Below, in pieces: positions 42,129-50,644 of a stretch of 64,000 bases of DNA. Positions within the stretch are counted from its first letter, which is position 1, and each line of letters opens with the position of its first letter. The position numbers and the translations under genes were made by a program. The notes beneath the pieces were generated by a model. It was given only the letters and a program-made list of their open reading frames with translations. It made no database searches and was not told where the DNA came from. The stretch is from Kitasatospora sp. MAA4 (GTDB lineage Bacteria; Actinomycetota; Actinomycetes; Streptomycetales; Streptomycetaceae): positions 35,430-99,429 of the forward strand of contig NZ_JARZAI010000028.1 of the NCBI RefSeq assembly GCF_029893355.1, given 5' to 3'.

Positions 42129-43793
42129 ATGGGACACGTCGAGATTTCGCACCTTGAGTACTACCTGCCGGACGGGCGGGTGCTGTTCGACGACGCGTCC
42201 TTCCGGGTCGGCGAGGGCTCCGCGGTCGCCCTGGTGGGCGCCAACGGCGCCGGCAAGACCACGTTGCTGCGCATGATCGCGGGCGACACGCAGCCGCACG
42301 GCGGCACGGTGACGGTCAGCGGCGGGCTCGGCGTGATGCGCCAGTTCGTCGGCACCACCGGCCGCGAGGACCAGCGCGAGACGCCCGGCGCGCTGCCGGC
42401 CGACGCCTCCGTCCGCGACCTGCTGGTCTCCGTCGCGCCGCAGCGGATCGCGGTGGCCGCCAGGACGGTGGACGCCGCCGAGCTGGCGATGATGGCGCAG
42501 GACGACGAGAAGAGCCAGATGGCCTACGCCCAGGCGCTGGCCGACTGGGCCGACGCGGGCGGCTACGAGTACGAGACCGACTGGGACGTCTGCACCACGG
42601 CGGCCCTCGGGATGCCGTTCGACCGGGCCCAGTTCCGCGGCCTCAACACGCTCTCCGGCGGCGAGCAGAAGCGGCTGGTGCTGGAGGCGCTGCTGCGCGG
42701 CCCCGAGGAGGTGCTGCTGCTGGACGAGCCGGACAACTACCTGGACGTCCCGGGCAAGCGCTGGCTGGAGGAGGCCATCCGGTCCACCTCCAAGACCGTG
42801 CTCTTCATCTCGCACGACCGGGAGCTGCTCTCCCGGGCCGCCGACAAGATCATCAGCGTCGAGTCGGGCTTCGGCGGCGGTGGCAGCAGCGTCTGGGTGC
42901 ACGGCGGCGGGTTCGAGTCCTTCCACGAGGCCCGCAAGGAGCGCTTCGCCCGCTTCGAGGAGCTCGGGCGGCGTTGGGACGAGGAACACGCCAAGCTCAA
43001 GAAGCTGGTGGTCACGCTGCGCCAGGCGGCCTCGGTCAGCCACGCGCTGGCCACCCGCTACGCCGCCGCGCAGACCCGGCTGAAGAAGTTCGAGGACGCC
43101 GGCCGCCCGGAGGAGCCCCCGCGCGAGCAGTCCATCAGCATGCGCCTCAAGGGCGGCCGCACCGGTGTGCGGGCGGTCACCCTGGAGAAGCTGGGGCTCA
43201 CCGGCCTGATGATGCCCTTCGACCTGGAGGTCTATTACGGCGAGCGGGTCGCGGTGCTGGGCTCCAACGGCTCCGGCAAGTCGCACTTCCTGCGGATGCT
43301 GGCGGGCGACGAGACGGTGGCCCACACCGGAACCTGGAAGCTCGGCGCCCGGGTGGTGGCCGGGCACTTCCGGCAGACCCATGCGCACCCCGAGCTGTTC
43401 GGCCGCACCGTGCGCTCGATCGTCGAGGAGGAGCACGCGCTGGACCGCAAGGCCGCGATGGGCGTGCTGCGCCGCTACGAGCTGGACAAGCAGGAGGAGC
43501 AGCGCTTCGAGTCGCTCTCCGGTGGCCAGCAGGCCAGGCTGATGATCCTCAAACTGGAGCTGGACGGCGTCACCGCCCTGCTGCTGGACGAGCCCACGGA
43601 CAACCTGGACCTGGAGAGCGCCGAGGCCCTCCAGGAGGGGCTGGAGGCCTTCGACGGCACGGTGCTGTGCGTCACGCACGACCGCTGGTTCGCCAAGACC
43701 TTCGACCGCTTCCTGGTTTTCGGCTCGGACGGCAAGGTCTACGAGTCGCCGGAGCCGGTCTGGGACGAGGCCCGGGTGCAGCGCGAGCGGTGA
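42129..43793 (+). CDS. ABC-F family ATPase (two ATP-binding domains)
   Basis: 554 residues with no membrane segments. Domain 1: Walker A GANGAGKTT (~38-46), signature LSGGEQKR, Walker B LLLDEPDNYLD. Domain 2: Walker A GSNGSGKS, LSGGQQAR, LLLDEPTDNLD. The linker between them is charged and helical (FEELGRRWDEEHAKLKKL). ABC-F proteins bind the ribosomal E site to regulate translation or protect against antibiotics. Location between truA and rplM fits a ribosomal role. Antibiotic-resistance function cannot be judged from sequence alone. Apparently leaderless. Confidence 0.93.
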   Translation: MGHVEISHLEYYLPDGRVLFDDASFRVGEGSAVALVGANGAGKTTLLRMIAGDTQPHGGTVTVSGGLGVMRQFVGTTGREDQRETPGALPADASVRDLLVSVAPQRIAVAARTVDAAELAMMAQDDEKSQMAYAQALADWADAGGYEYETDWDVCTTAALGMPFDRAQFRGLNTLSGGEQKRLVLEALLRGPEEVLLLDEPDNYLDVPGKRWLEEAIRSTSKTVLFISHDRELLSRAADKIISVESGFGGGGSSVWVHGGGFESFHEARKERFARFEELGRRWDEEHAKLKKLVVTLRQAASVSHALATRYAAAQTRLKKFEDAGRPEEPPREQSISMRLKGGRTGVRAVTLEKLGLTGLMMPFDLEVYYGERVAVLGSNGSGKSHFLRMLAGDETVAHTGTWKLGARVVAGHFRQTHAHPELFGRTVRSIVEEEHALDRKAAMGVLRRYELDKQEEQRFESLSGGQQARLMILKLELDGVTALLLDEPTDNLDLESAEALQEGLEAFDGTVLCVTHDRWFAKTFDRFLVFGSDGKVYESPEPVWDEARVQRER

Positions 43794-43808
43794 GCACGGG
43801 CCGGTGAT

Positions 43809-43837
43809 TTGGACCTGCCCAGCCGGGCGGGTAAGGT
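43809..43837 (+). promoter_or_regulatory. Candidate rplM-rpsI promoter
   Basis: TTGGAC (43809-43814), 17-bp spacer, TAAGGT (43832-43837). Predicted start ~43844, leader ~170 nt. Confidence 0.65.
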
Positions 43838-43987
43838 TGGCCCTTGTTGTGCGTATTGGCTCGCTCCATCTCACGTGAGAGGTCGGTACGCCGGAGATAC
43901 CAGGCCGATGACCAGCGGCTCCCCCTTGAATTGCGTCCAAGCGGGTCCGGGCTGATCCCTCGTCCAGGTGCTCCTGTCAGGACTCAC

Positions 43988-43999
43988 TCACTGAAAAGC
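43988..43999 (+). repeat. TCACTGAAAAGC element before rplM (copy 1)
   Basis: A 12-bp sequence, 13 nt before the rplM GTG, repeated exactly before rpsI at 44478-44489. Overlaps the ribosome-binding region. Confidence 0.6.
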
Positions 44000-44012
44000 G
44001 AAGGCTACGACC

Positions 44013-44456
44013 GTGCGTACGTACAGCCCCAAGCCCGGCGACGTCCAGCGTCAGTGGCACGTCATCGACGCGCAAGACGTTGTGCTCGGCCGCCTGGCCT
44101 CCCAGGCCGCCAACCTCCTCCGGGGCAAGCACAAGGCGATCTACGCGCCGCACGTTGACACTGGTGACTTCGTCATCATCATCAACGCGGACAAGGTGCA
44201 CCTGTCTGGGAACAAGAAGACCCAGAAGCTGGCCTACCGCCACAGCGGTTTCCCGGGCGGTCTCCGCTCGGTCCGCTACGACGACCTCCTGGACAAGAAC
44301 CCGGAGAAGGCAGTCGAGAAGGCCATCAAGGGCATGATCCCCAAGAACACCCTGGGCCGCCAGATGCTCTCCAAGCTGAAGGTCTACTCGGGCGACCAGC
44401 ACCCGCACGCTGCGCAGCAGCCGGTGCCGTTCGAGATCACCCAGGTCGCGCAGTAA
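44013..44456 (+). CDS. rplM: 50S ribosomal protein L13
   Basis: 147 residues, GTG start. VRTYSPKPGDVQRQWHVIDAQ and GMIPKNTLGRQMLSKLKVY are diagnostic. Early assembly protein. In E. coli L13 represses its own operon through the leader; the long leader and repeated element here make this possible but untested. Confidence 0.98.
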   Translation: MRTYSPKPGDVQRQWHVIDAQDVVLGRLASQAANLLRGKHKAIYAPHVDTGDFVIIINADKVHLSGNKKTQKLAYRHSGFPGGLRSVRYDDLLDKNPEKAVEKAIKGMIPKNTLGRQMLSKLKVYSGDQHPHAAQQPVPFEITQVAQ

Positions 44457-44477
44457 TTCCGGCCACCAAGCCCCCCA

Positions 44478-44489
44478 TCACTGAAAAGC
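44478..44489 (+). repeat. TCACTGAAAAGC element before rpsI (copy 2)
   Basis: Exact 12-bp copy of 43988-43999, 11 nt before the rpsI GTG. Confidence 0.6.
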
Positions 44490-44500
44490 TGAGGAACACC

Positions 44501-45016
44501 GTGGCCGAGACTGCCGCTGAGACCACCCTTGAGGTCGACTTCAACGACGAGGTGGAGCTCACCGAGTACACCTCCGAGGAAGAGACCTCCTACTCGACCG
44601 AGTCCTCGGTCGGCCGCTTCGCCGAGGCCATCCCGGCCGCCGGCCTGGGCCGTCGCAAGGAGGCGATCGCCCGCGTGCGCATCGTCCCCGGCACCGGCAA
44701 GTGGAAGATCAACGGTCGCACCCTGGAGAACTACTTCCCCAACAAGGTGCACCAGCAGACCGTGAACGAGCCCTTCAAGCTCCTTGAGCTGGACGGCCGT
44801 TACGACGTCATCGCCCGCATCTCGGGTGGCGGCGTCTCCGGTCAGGCCTACGCGCTGCGCCTCGGCGTGGCCCGTGCCCTGAACGAGGTGGACGTGGACA
44901 ACAACCGTCCCGCCCTCAAGAAGGCCGGCTTCCTGATGCGTGACGCCCGTGCCGTCGAGCGCAAGAAGGCCGGTCTCAAGAAGGCCCGCAAGGCCCCGCA
45001 GTACAGCAAGCGCTAG
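44501..45016 (+). CDS. rpsI: 30S ribosomal protein S9
   Basis: 171 residues, GTG start. The C-terminal ~130 residues are S9 (GLGRRKEAIARVRIVPGTG...KKARKAPQYSKR); the terminal KR touches P-site tRNA. The acidic N-terminal extension of ~40 residues is common in Streptomyces. Co-transcribed with rplM. Confidence 0.98.
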   Translation: MAETAAETTLEVDFNDEVELTEYTSEEETSYSTESSVGRFAEAIPAAGLGRRKEAIARVRIVPGTGKWKINGRTLENYFPNKVHQQTVNEPFKLLELDGRYDVIARISGGGVSGQAYALRLGVARALNEVDVDNNRPALKKAGFLMRDARAVERKKAGLKKARKAPQYSKR

Positions 45017-45204
45017 TCACGCCGCGGGGTGCGTACCAGCCATGGTGCGCACCCCGCAGGTGGGACTTGTACGCCCCGGAGCACTTCATGTGCCCCGGGG
45101 CGTCGTGCTCCCTGGACCGGTCAGGCGGCCAGGGGGACTCCTTCCCGCGGGCCGGGTCGGCGCTGGGCGCCCCCGCCGGCGGCCGGCGACAAAGGACGGG
45201 ACCA

Positions 45205-46572
45205 GTGGCACGACTCTTCGGTACGGACGGCGTACGTGGTGTGGCCAATGAGGGGCTGACCGCCGAGCTGGCGCTGAGCCTCTCGGTGGCGGCAGCCCAT
45301 GTACTGGGCGACGCGGGGGCGTTCGCCGGGCACCGCCCGGTCGCGGTGGTCGGCCGCGACCCGCGCGCCTCGGGCGAGTTCCTGGAGGCGGCGGTCATCG
45401 CCGGCCTCGCGAGCGCGGGCGTGGACGTCCTGCGGGTCGGCGTGCTGCCCACCCCCGCAGTGGCGTACCTGACCGGCTCGCTCGGCGCGGACTTCGGCGT
45501 GATGCTCTCCGCCAGCCACAACGCGATGCCCGACAACGGCATCAAGTTCCTCGCCCGCGGCGGCATCAAGCTGGACGACGCCATCGAGGACGCCATCGAG
45601 GCGCACTACCACCGCTACTCGCACGGCACCGAGGAGGACTGGACCCGCCCGACCGGCGAGGCCGTCGGCCGGGTGCGCGAGTACACCGAGGGCTTCGACA
45701 AGTACGTCGCCCACCTGGTCGCGGTGCTGCCGAACCGGCTGGACGGCGTCAAGGTCGTCATCGACGGCGCGCACGGCGCGGCCGCCCGGGTCGCCCCCGA
45801 GGCCTTCGCCCGGGCCGGCGCGGAGGTGGTCTACACGCTGGGCGCCGAGCCCACCGGTCTGAACATCAACGACGGCGTCGGCTCGACCCACCTGGACCAG
45901 CTCCAGGCCGCGATGCGCGAGCACAGGGCCGACTTCGGCATCGCGCTGGACGGCGACGCGGACCGCTGCCTGGCCGCCGACGCGGACGGCAACGTGGTGG
46001 ACGGCGACCAGATCCTCGCCATCCTCGCCGTCGCCATGCGCGAGGCCGGCACGCTGCGCCGCAACACCGCGGTGGCCACCGTGATGTCCAACCTCGGCTT
46101 CAAGCTGGCCATGGAGCGCGAGGGTATCGAGCTGATCCAGACCGCGGTGGGCGACCGCTACGTGCTGGAGGCGATGAAGGCGCACGGCTACGCGCTCGGC
46201 GGTGAGCAGTCCGGCCACGTGATCCTGCTGGACCACGCGACCACCGGCGACGGCACGCTCACCGGCCTGATGCTCGGAGCCCGACTGGCCGCCACCAAGC
46301 AGCCGTTGGCCGATCTCGCCGCCGTGATGACCCGGCTCCCGCAGCTGCTGATCAACGTCAAGGGCGTGGACCGCACCCGGGTCGGCGACTGCGCCGAGCT
46401 GACTGCCGCCGTCGCCGAGGCGGAGGCCGAACTCGGCGGCACCGGACGGGTGTTGCTCCGTCCGTCCGGTACCGAGCCGCTGGTTCGGGTAATGGTGGAG
46501 GCGGCCGACCAGGACCAGGCCCGGGCGATCGCCGAGCGGCTCGCCGAGTCGGTCCGCACCCACCTGGGCTGA
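45205..46572 (+). CDS. glmM: Phosphoglucosamine mutase
   Basis: 455 residues from the GTG at 45205 (MARLFGTDGVRGVAN) after AAAGGACGGG; the frame extends upstream but is unrelated to the family. Converts glucosamine-6-P to glucosamine-1-P for UDP-GlcNAc and peptidoglycan. Phosphoserine Ser104 in SASHN, metal loop DGDADR and RPSGTEP phosphate-binding motif are present. Converges on coaA. Works with glmS about 1 kb downstream. Confidence 0.97.
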   Translation: MARLFGTDGVRGVANEGLTAELALSLSVAAAHVLGDAGAFAGHRPVAVVGRDPRASGEFLEAAVIAGLASAGVDVLRVGVLPTPAVAYLTGSLGADFGVMLSASHNAMPDNGIKFLARGGIKLDDAIEDAIEAHYHRYSHGTEEDWTRPTGEAVGRVREYTEGFDKYVAHLVAVLPNRLDGVKVVIDGAHGAAARVAPEAFARAGAEVVYTLGAEPTGLNINDGVGSTHLDQLQAAMREHRADFGIALDGDADRCLAADADGNVVDGDQILAILAVAMREAGTLRRNTAVATVMSNLGFKLAMEREGIELIQTAVGDRYVLEAMKAHGYALGGEQSGHVILLDHATTGDGTLTGLMLGARLAATKQPLADLAAVMTRLPQLLINVKGVDRTRVGDCAELTAAVAEAEAELGGTGRVLLRPSGTEPLVRVMVEAADQDQARAIAERLAESVRTHLG

Positions 46573-46579
46573 CCTGCGG

Positions 46580-47569
46580 TCAGAGTTTGCGCAGAAGGGC
46601 GCGGCGGACCTTGTGGTCGGCGCCCTTCTGCAGCACCAGCGTCGCCCGGCCGCGGGTGGGCAGCACGTTCTCCAGCAGGTTGGGCTTGTTGATGGTCCGC
46701 CAGACCTGCCGGCCGTACTCCAGCGCCTCGCTCTCCGGCACCTCGGTGAAGCGGCGGAAGTAGGAGTTCGGGTCCAGGAAGGCGGTGTCCCGCAGCTTCT
46801 TGAAGCGGGACAGGTACCAGCTCTCGATGTCGTCGGTGCGGGCGTCGACGTAGATCGAGAAGTCGAAGTAGTCGGCCACCGCGAGCCGGGTCCGGCCGTC
46901 GTGGCCGGGCAGGGCCGGCTGCAGGACGTTCAGTCCCTCGACGATCAGGATGTCCGGGCGCTGCACGGTGAGCCGGCGGTCCGGCACGATGTCGTAGACC
47001 AGGTGCGAGTAGACCGGCGCGGTGACCTCCTGCTTGCCCGCCTTCACGTCCGCGACGAAGCGCATCAGCGCCCGGCGGTCGTAGGACTCCGGGAAGCCCT
47101 TGCGGGCCATCAGGCCGCGTCGGCGCAGCTCCTCGTTGGGGAGCAGGAAGCCGTCGGTGGTCACCAGTTCGACCCGCGGGTGCTCGGGCCAGCGGGCGAG
47201 CAGGGCCTGCAGCAGACGGGCGCTGGTGGACTTGCCCACCGCCACCGACCCGGCCACGCCGATGATGAACGGCGTCCGGGTGCGCTCGGTGTCCCCCATG
47301 TCGAGGAAGGTGCCCAGCGCGCCGCGCAGTTCGTGGGTGGCGTGGATGTAGAGGTTGAGCAGCCGGGAGAGCGGCAGGTAGACGTCCCGTACCTCGTCCA
47401 GGTCCAGGGCGGTGCCGAGGCCACGCAGCTGTTCCACCTCCTGCGCGGAGAGCGGCAGCGGCGTTCGGTCGCGCAGGGCGCTCCACTCGGCCCGGGAGAG
47501 ATCGACGTACGGAGACGGCGATGGGCCGGGCGCGGTGGCAGCGCCCCGCGTACACAGTTCGGTCAGCAC
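46580..47569 (-). CDS. coaA: Pantothenate kinase, type I
   Basis: 329 residues from the GTG at 47569. That start gives the usual short N-terminus before YVDLSRAEW and has CACAAT 6 bp upstream (leaderless). A GTG at 47620 would add 17 residues. First and regulatory step of CoA synthesis: pantothenate + ATP. P-loop GSVAVGKS at 107-114; TTDGFLLPN and EGLNVLQ are typical of the bacterial CoaA kinase. Divergent from glmS. Confidence 0.93.
   Translation of the reverse strand: MLTELCTRGAATAPGPSPSPYVDLSRAEWSALRDRTPLPLSAQEVEQLRGLGTALDLDEVRDVYLPLSRLLNLYIHATHELRGALGTFLDMGDTERTRTPFIIGVAGSVAVGKSTSARLLQALLARWPEHPRVELVTTDGFLLPNEELRRRGLMARKGFPESYDRRALMRFVADVKAGKQEVTAPVYSHLVYDIVPDRRLTVQRPDILIVEGLNVLQPALPGHDGRTRLAVADYFDFSIYVDARTDDIESWYLSRFKKLRDTAFLDPNSYFRRFTEVPESEALEYGRQVWRTINKPNLLENVLPTRGRATLVLQKGADHKVRRALLRKL
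46591..46631 (+). terminator. glmM terminator embedded in the coaA 3' end
   Basis: Perfect 12-bp arms (46591-46602 / 46620-46631) within the last coaA codons, 18 bp past the glmM stop. Could stop glmM transcription while still coding coaA on the other strand. Confidence 0.45.
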
Positions 47570-47575
47570 CCGTCC

Positions 47576-47581
47576 ATTGTG
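47576..47581 (-). promoter_or_regulatory. Candidate -10 of the leaderless coaA promoter
   Basis: CACAAT on the minus strand, 6 bases before GTG 47569. The block ACAATGG(A/G)CGGGTG is shared with the methyltransferase start at 60896. Confidence 0.45.
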
Positions 47582-47664
47582 GGCCGTAGTCGGCCGGGCC
47601 GGTGCTGTGGTGTCGGTCACGCACCGTTGTCCCGGCCGTGGCCTGGGTGAAATCGAGCGGCCCT

Positions 47665-47670
47665 TATGCT
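47665..47670 (+). promoter_or_regulatory. Candidate -10 of the leaderless glmS promoter
   Basis: TATGCT, 7 bases before ATG 47678, with no Shine-Dalgarno. The ATG at 47666 lies inside this hexamer, which argues against it being the start. Confidence 0.5.
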
Positions 47671-47677
47671 GACACAC

Positions 47678-49534
47678 ATGTGCGGAATTGTTGGTTATGT
47701 GGGCTCTCAGCCCGCGCTCGATGTAGTGATCGCAGGGCTGCGGCGGCTGGAGTACCGAGGGTACGACTCAGCCGGCGTGGCCATCCAGACGGCGGACTCC
47801 GCAGGGCAGTGGAGCCTCGCCACCGACAAGCGGGCCGGCAAGCTCGTCAATCTTGAGAAGTCGCTCGCCGAGACCCCCCTCCCCGGCGGCACCACCGGTA
47901 TCGGCCACACCCGTTGGGCCACCCACGGCGGCCCGACCGATGCCAACGCCCACCCTCACCTGGACGACGACCTGCGGGTCGCGGTGGTGCACAACGGCAT
48001 CATCGAGAACTTCGCCTGGCTGCGGTCCGAGCTGACCGAGCGCGGCCACACGCTGCGTTCGGAGACCGACACCGAGGTGGTCGCCCACCTGCTGGCCGAG
48101 GCCTACACCGGTGACCTGGCCGAGGCCATGCGGATCGTCTGCCGCCAGCTGGACGGCGCTTTCACGCTGGTCGCGGTGCACGCGGACGCGCCGGACGTGG
48201 TGGTCGGTGCGCGGCGCAACTCGCCGCTGGTGGTCGGGCGCGGCGTCGGCGAGAACTTCCTCGCCTCGGACGTCTCGGCGTTCATCGCGCACACCCGCGA
48301 GGCGATCGAGCTGGGCCAGGACCAGGTCGTGGAGCTGCGCGGCGACGCGGTGACCGTCACCAACTTCGACGGCACCCCCGCCGACGTCCGCGAGTACCAC
48401 GTGGACTGGGACGCCTCGGCCGCCGAGAAGGGCGGCTACGACTACTTCATGCTCAAGGAGATCGCCGAGCAGCCGAAGGCGGTCGCGGACACCCTGCTCG
48501 GCCGGATCGGCACCGACGGCCGGCTGACCCTGGACGAGGTGCGCATCCCGGACTCGGTGCTGCGCGAGGTCGACAAGGTCGTCATCGTGGCCTGCGGCAC
48601 CGCGTTCCACGCCGGCATGATCGCCAAGTACGCCATCGAGCACTGGACCCGCGTCCCGTGCGAGGTCGAGGTGGCCTCGGAGTTCCGCTACCGGGACCCG
48701 ATCCTGGACGACCGCACGCTGGTCATCGCGATCTCGCAGTCCGGCGAGACCATGGACACCCTGATGGCGCTGCGGCACGCCCGCGAGCAGGGCGCCAAGG
48801 TGCTGGCGATCTGCAACACCAACGGGTCGACGATCCCGCGCGAGTCGGACGCCGTGCTCTACACGCACGCCGGCCCCGAGGTCGCGGTCGCCTCCACCAA
48901 GGCGTTCCTCACCCAGCTGGTCGCCTGCTACCTGGTCGCCCTGTACCTGGGCCAGGTGCGCGGCACCAAGTGGGGCGACGAGATCCGCGCCGTCATCGAG
49001 CAGCTCGCGGACGCGCCGCGCCAGGTCGAGCAGGTGCTGGAGACCATGGAGCCGGTGCGCGAGCTGGCCCGGTCGCTGGCGGACGCCAACTCGGTGCTGT
49101 TCCTCGGCCGCCACGTGGGCTTCCCGGTGGCGCTGGAGGGTGCGCTCAAGCTCAAGGAGCTGGCGTACATGCACGCCGAGGGCTTCGCGGCGGGCGAGCT
49201 GAAGCACGGACCGATCGCGCTGATCGAGGAGGGGCTGCCGGTCGTGGTCGTCGTCCCCTCGCCGCGCGGGCGCTCGATCCTGCACGACAAGATCGTCTCC
49301 AACATCCAGGAGATCCGGGCCCGCGGTGCGCGGACCATCGTGATCGCCGAGGAGGGCGACGAGGCGGTCGTCCCGTACGCCGACCACCTGATCCGCATCC
49401 CGGTGACGCCGACCCTGCTCCAGCCGCTGGTGTCGACCGTCCCGCTCCAGGTCTTCGCCTGCGAGCTGGCGACGGCCAAGGGCCACGAGGTGGACCAGCC
49501 CCGCAACCTGGCGAAGTCCGTCACGGTGGAGTAG
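47678..49534 (+). CDS. glmS: Glutamine-fructose-6-phosphate aminotransferase (isomerising)
   Basis: 618 residues from ATG 47678. This start is required because Cys2 (MCGIVGYVG) must become the N-terminal nucleophile after Met removal. Starting at 47666 would bury it. Makes glucosamine-6-P from fructose-6-P and glutamine, the entry to amino-sugar synthesis. N-terminal glutaminase domain (to ~240) and two SIS sugar-isomerase domains (VACGTAFHAGMIAKY; LGRHVGFPVALEGALKLKE). C-terminal PRNLAKSVTVE is invariant. Terminator hairpin follows. Confidence 0.97.
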   Translation: MCGIVGYVGSQPALDVVIAGLRRLEYRGYDSAGVAIQTADSAGQWSLATDKRAGKLVNLEKSLAETPLPGGTTGIGHTRWATHGGPTDANAHPHLDDDLRVAVVHNGIIENFAWLRSELTERGHTLRSETDTEVVAHLLAEAYTGDLAEAMRIVCRQLDGAFTLVAVHADAPDVVVGARRNSPLVVGRGVGENFLASDVSAFIAHTREAIELGQDQVVELRGDAVTVTNFDGTPADVREYHVDWDASAAEKGGYDYFMLKEIAEQPKAVADTLLGRIGTDGRLTLDEVRIPDSVLREVDKVVIVACGTAFHAGMIAKYAIEHWTRVPCEVEVASEFRYRDPILDDRTLVIAISQSGETMDTLMALRHAREQGAKVLAICNTNGSTIPRESDAVLYTHAGPEVAVASTKAFLTQLVACYLVALYLGQVRGTKWGDEIRAVIEQLADAPRQVEQVLETMEPVRELARSLADANSVLFLGRHVGFPVALEGALKLKELAYMHAEGFAAGELKHGPIALIEEGLPVVVVVPSPRGRSILHDKIVSNIQEIRARGARTIVIAEEGDEAVVPYADHLIRIPVTPTLLQPLVSTVPLQVFACELATAKGHEVDQPRNLAKSVTVE

Positions 49535-49542
49535 CGAGGCCC

Positions 49543-49574
49543 CCGGCCCCCTGCGGACTACCGCAGGGGGCCGG
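49543..49574. terminator. Bidirectional terminator after glmS
   Basis: Perfect 14-bp stem (49543-49556 / 49561-49574) with an ACTA loop; the second arm covers the last codons of the convergent Uma2 gene. Confidence 0.85.
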
Positions 49575-50118
49575 TGTCCAGGGTGAAGGAGAACGGGGCG
49601 GGCAGGTCGAGGGGCTTGCCGAAGGCGACCTGGTGGCTCGAGGCGTAGTCGCCCCTCTCCGGGTCGGTGAACAGTGTCACCTTGGCCTCGTCGCGGTCGA
49701 CCAGCAGGTAGCAGGGGATGCCCGCGGCGGCGTAGCCGAGCCGCTTGGCCTCGCGGTCCTTGGCGGGGTGGGTGGAGGTGACCTCGTAGACCAACAGCAC
49801 GCCGGCGGTCCCCGCCCAGGACTCGGCATGCTCGAAGTGGCCGACCGGCGTGACAGTACCGTCAGGGATGAATCGGCCTCCGGGGGTGATCAGGCCCTTG
49901 TTGCCCAGAGCGTCGCACTCGGTGGCGGCCTTGCGCATCAGCTGCCTGACGATCAGCGCGATCGCGGTCTCGTGCGCGCCGTCCGGTGGTGGTGTCACGA
50001 CGATCTCCCCGTCGATGAGTTCGGCTCGGTAGCCCTCCGGGGTGGAGAGCTCCAGGAACTCCTGAAGGAGATCCCCTTCGGCGCTCACCGGACGCTCGAT
50101 GGCTGGCATGGCGACCAT
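49558..50118 (-). CDS. Uma2-family (DUF820) putative restriction-like endonuclease
   Basis: 186 residues, ATG after a strong GGAGGGAGAAGG site. PD-(D/E)xK-like Uma2 fold: PEGYRAELIDGEIVVTPPP, FIPDGTVTP, then LVYEVTSTHPAKDREAKRLGYAAAGIPCYLLVD. The Glu of YEVTS and Lys of AKD would be active-site residues. The usual PDI/PDV acid is seen as PDG. Uma2 genes are multi-copy in Streptomyces and their role is unproven. Monocistronic between glmS and acpS. Confidence 0.85.
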   Translation of the reverse strand: MVAMPAIERPVSAEGDLLQEFLELSTPEGYRAELIDGEIVVTPPPDGAHETAIALIVRQLMRKAATECDALGNKGLITPGGRFIPDGTVTPVGHFEHAESWAGTAGVLLVYEVTSTHPAKDREAKRLGYAAAGIPCYLLVDRDEAKVTLFTDPERGDYASSHQVAFGKPLDLPAPFSFTLDTGPLR

Positions 50119-50247
50119 GGCCCTTCTCCCTCCTGCTGCTCCGGTAACGCCACCGTAGGTGCGCGGACCGGGCAGGGCGGGCTGTCGACGTGATGCTCAC
50201 TCGAAAGTGTGCCGGGCGACCGGGCTCCCTGTCGCGGGGGCGTCCCG

Positions 50248-50253
50248 TATCGT
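50248..50253 (+). promoter_or_regulatory. Candidate -10 of the leaderless acpS promoter
   Basis: TATCGT, 7 bases before the acpS GTG at 50261; no Shine-Dalgarno. Confidence 0.4.
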
Positions 50254-50260
50254 CGGCTGG

Positions 50261-50635
50261 GTGATCATCGGAGTGGGAATCGACGTCGCCTCCATCGAGC
50301 GGTTCGAGGCTGCGCTGGAGCGGACGCCGGGGATGGCGGACCGGCTGTTCACCCCGGCGGAGCAGTTGCTTGCGAGTGGCGCGAGGCGGGGGGCGGCCTC
50401 GCTGGCGGCGCGGTTCGCCGCGAAGGAGGCGCTGGCCAAGGCGCTCGGTGCGCCGGGTGGGTTGGACTGGCACGACGCGGAGGTGCGGTCCGAGGAGTCG
50501 GGCCGGCCGACTCTGCACGTCACGGGGACGATCGAGGCACTGGCCGAGCGGCTGGGTGTCCGCAGCTGGCACCTCTCGCTGAGCCACGATGCCGGCGTGG
50601 CGACGGCCGTGGTGATCGCTGAGGGCGCGGGGTAG
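50261..50635 (+). CDS. acpS: Holo-[acyl-carrier-protein] synthase
   Basis: 124 residues from GTG 50261; the longer frame lacks family support. Transfers 4'-phosphopantetheine from CoA to acyl carrier proteins. Mg-binding Asp8 (GIDVASIERF) and Glu56 with Lys55 (FAAKEALAKALG) are present. C-terminal SWHLSLSHDAGVATAVV is typical. Confidence 0.95.
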   Translation: MIIGVGIDVASIERFEAALERTPGMADRLFTPAEQLLASGARRGAASLAARFAAKEALAKALGAPGGLDWHDAEVRSEESGRPTLHVTGTIEALAERLGVRSWHLSLSHDAGVATAVVIAEGAG

Positions 50636-50638
50636 CGT
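50633..50638 (+). promoter_or_regulatory. Candidate -10 of the leaderless nnr promoter
   Basis: TAGCGT, 6 bases before the ATG at 50645 and overlapping the acpS stop. The same hexamer and spacing precede the LysR gene at 63303. Confidence 0.4.
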
Positions 50639-50644
50639 CGAGCC

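Noticed and set aside
42129..43793. ABC-F gene as an antibiotic self-resistance determinant
   Set aside because: No biosynthetic genes nearby and its truA-rplM location suggests a general ribosomal role; sequence alone cannot show resistance.
40542..43940. 1132-residue minus-strand frame opposite rplQ, truA and the ABC-F gene
   Set aside because: Antisense shadow; no ribosome site and Gln/His/Ala-rich low-complexity translation.
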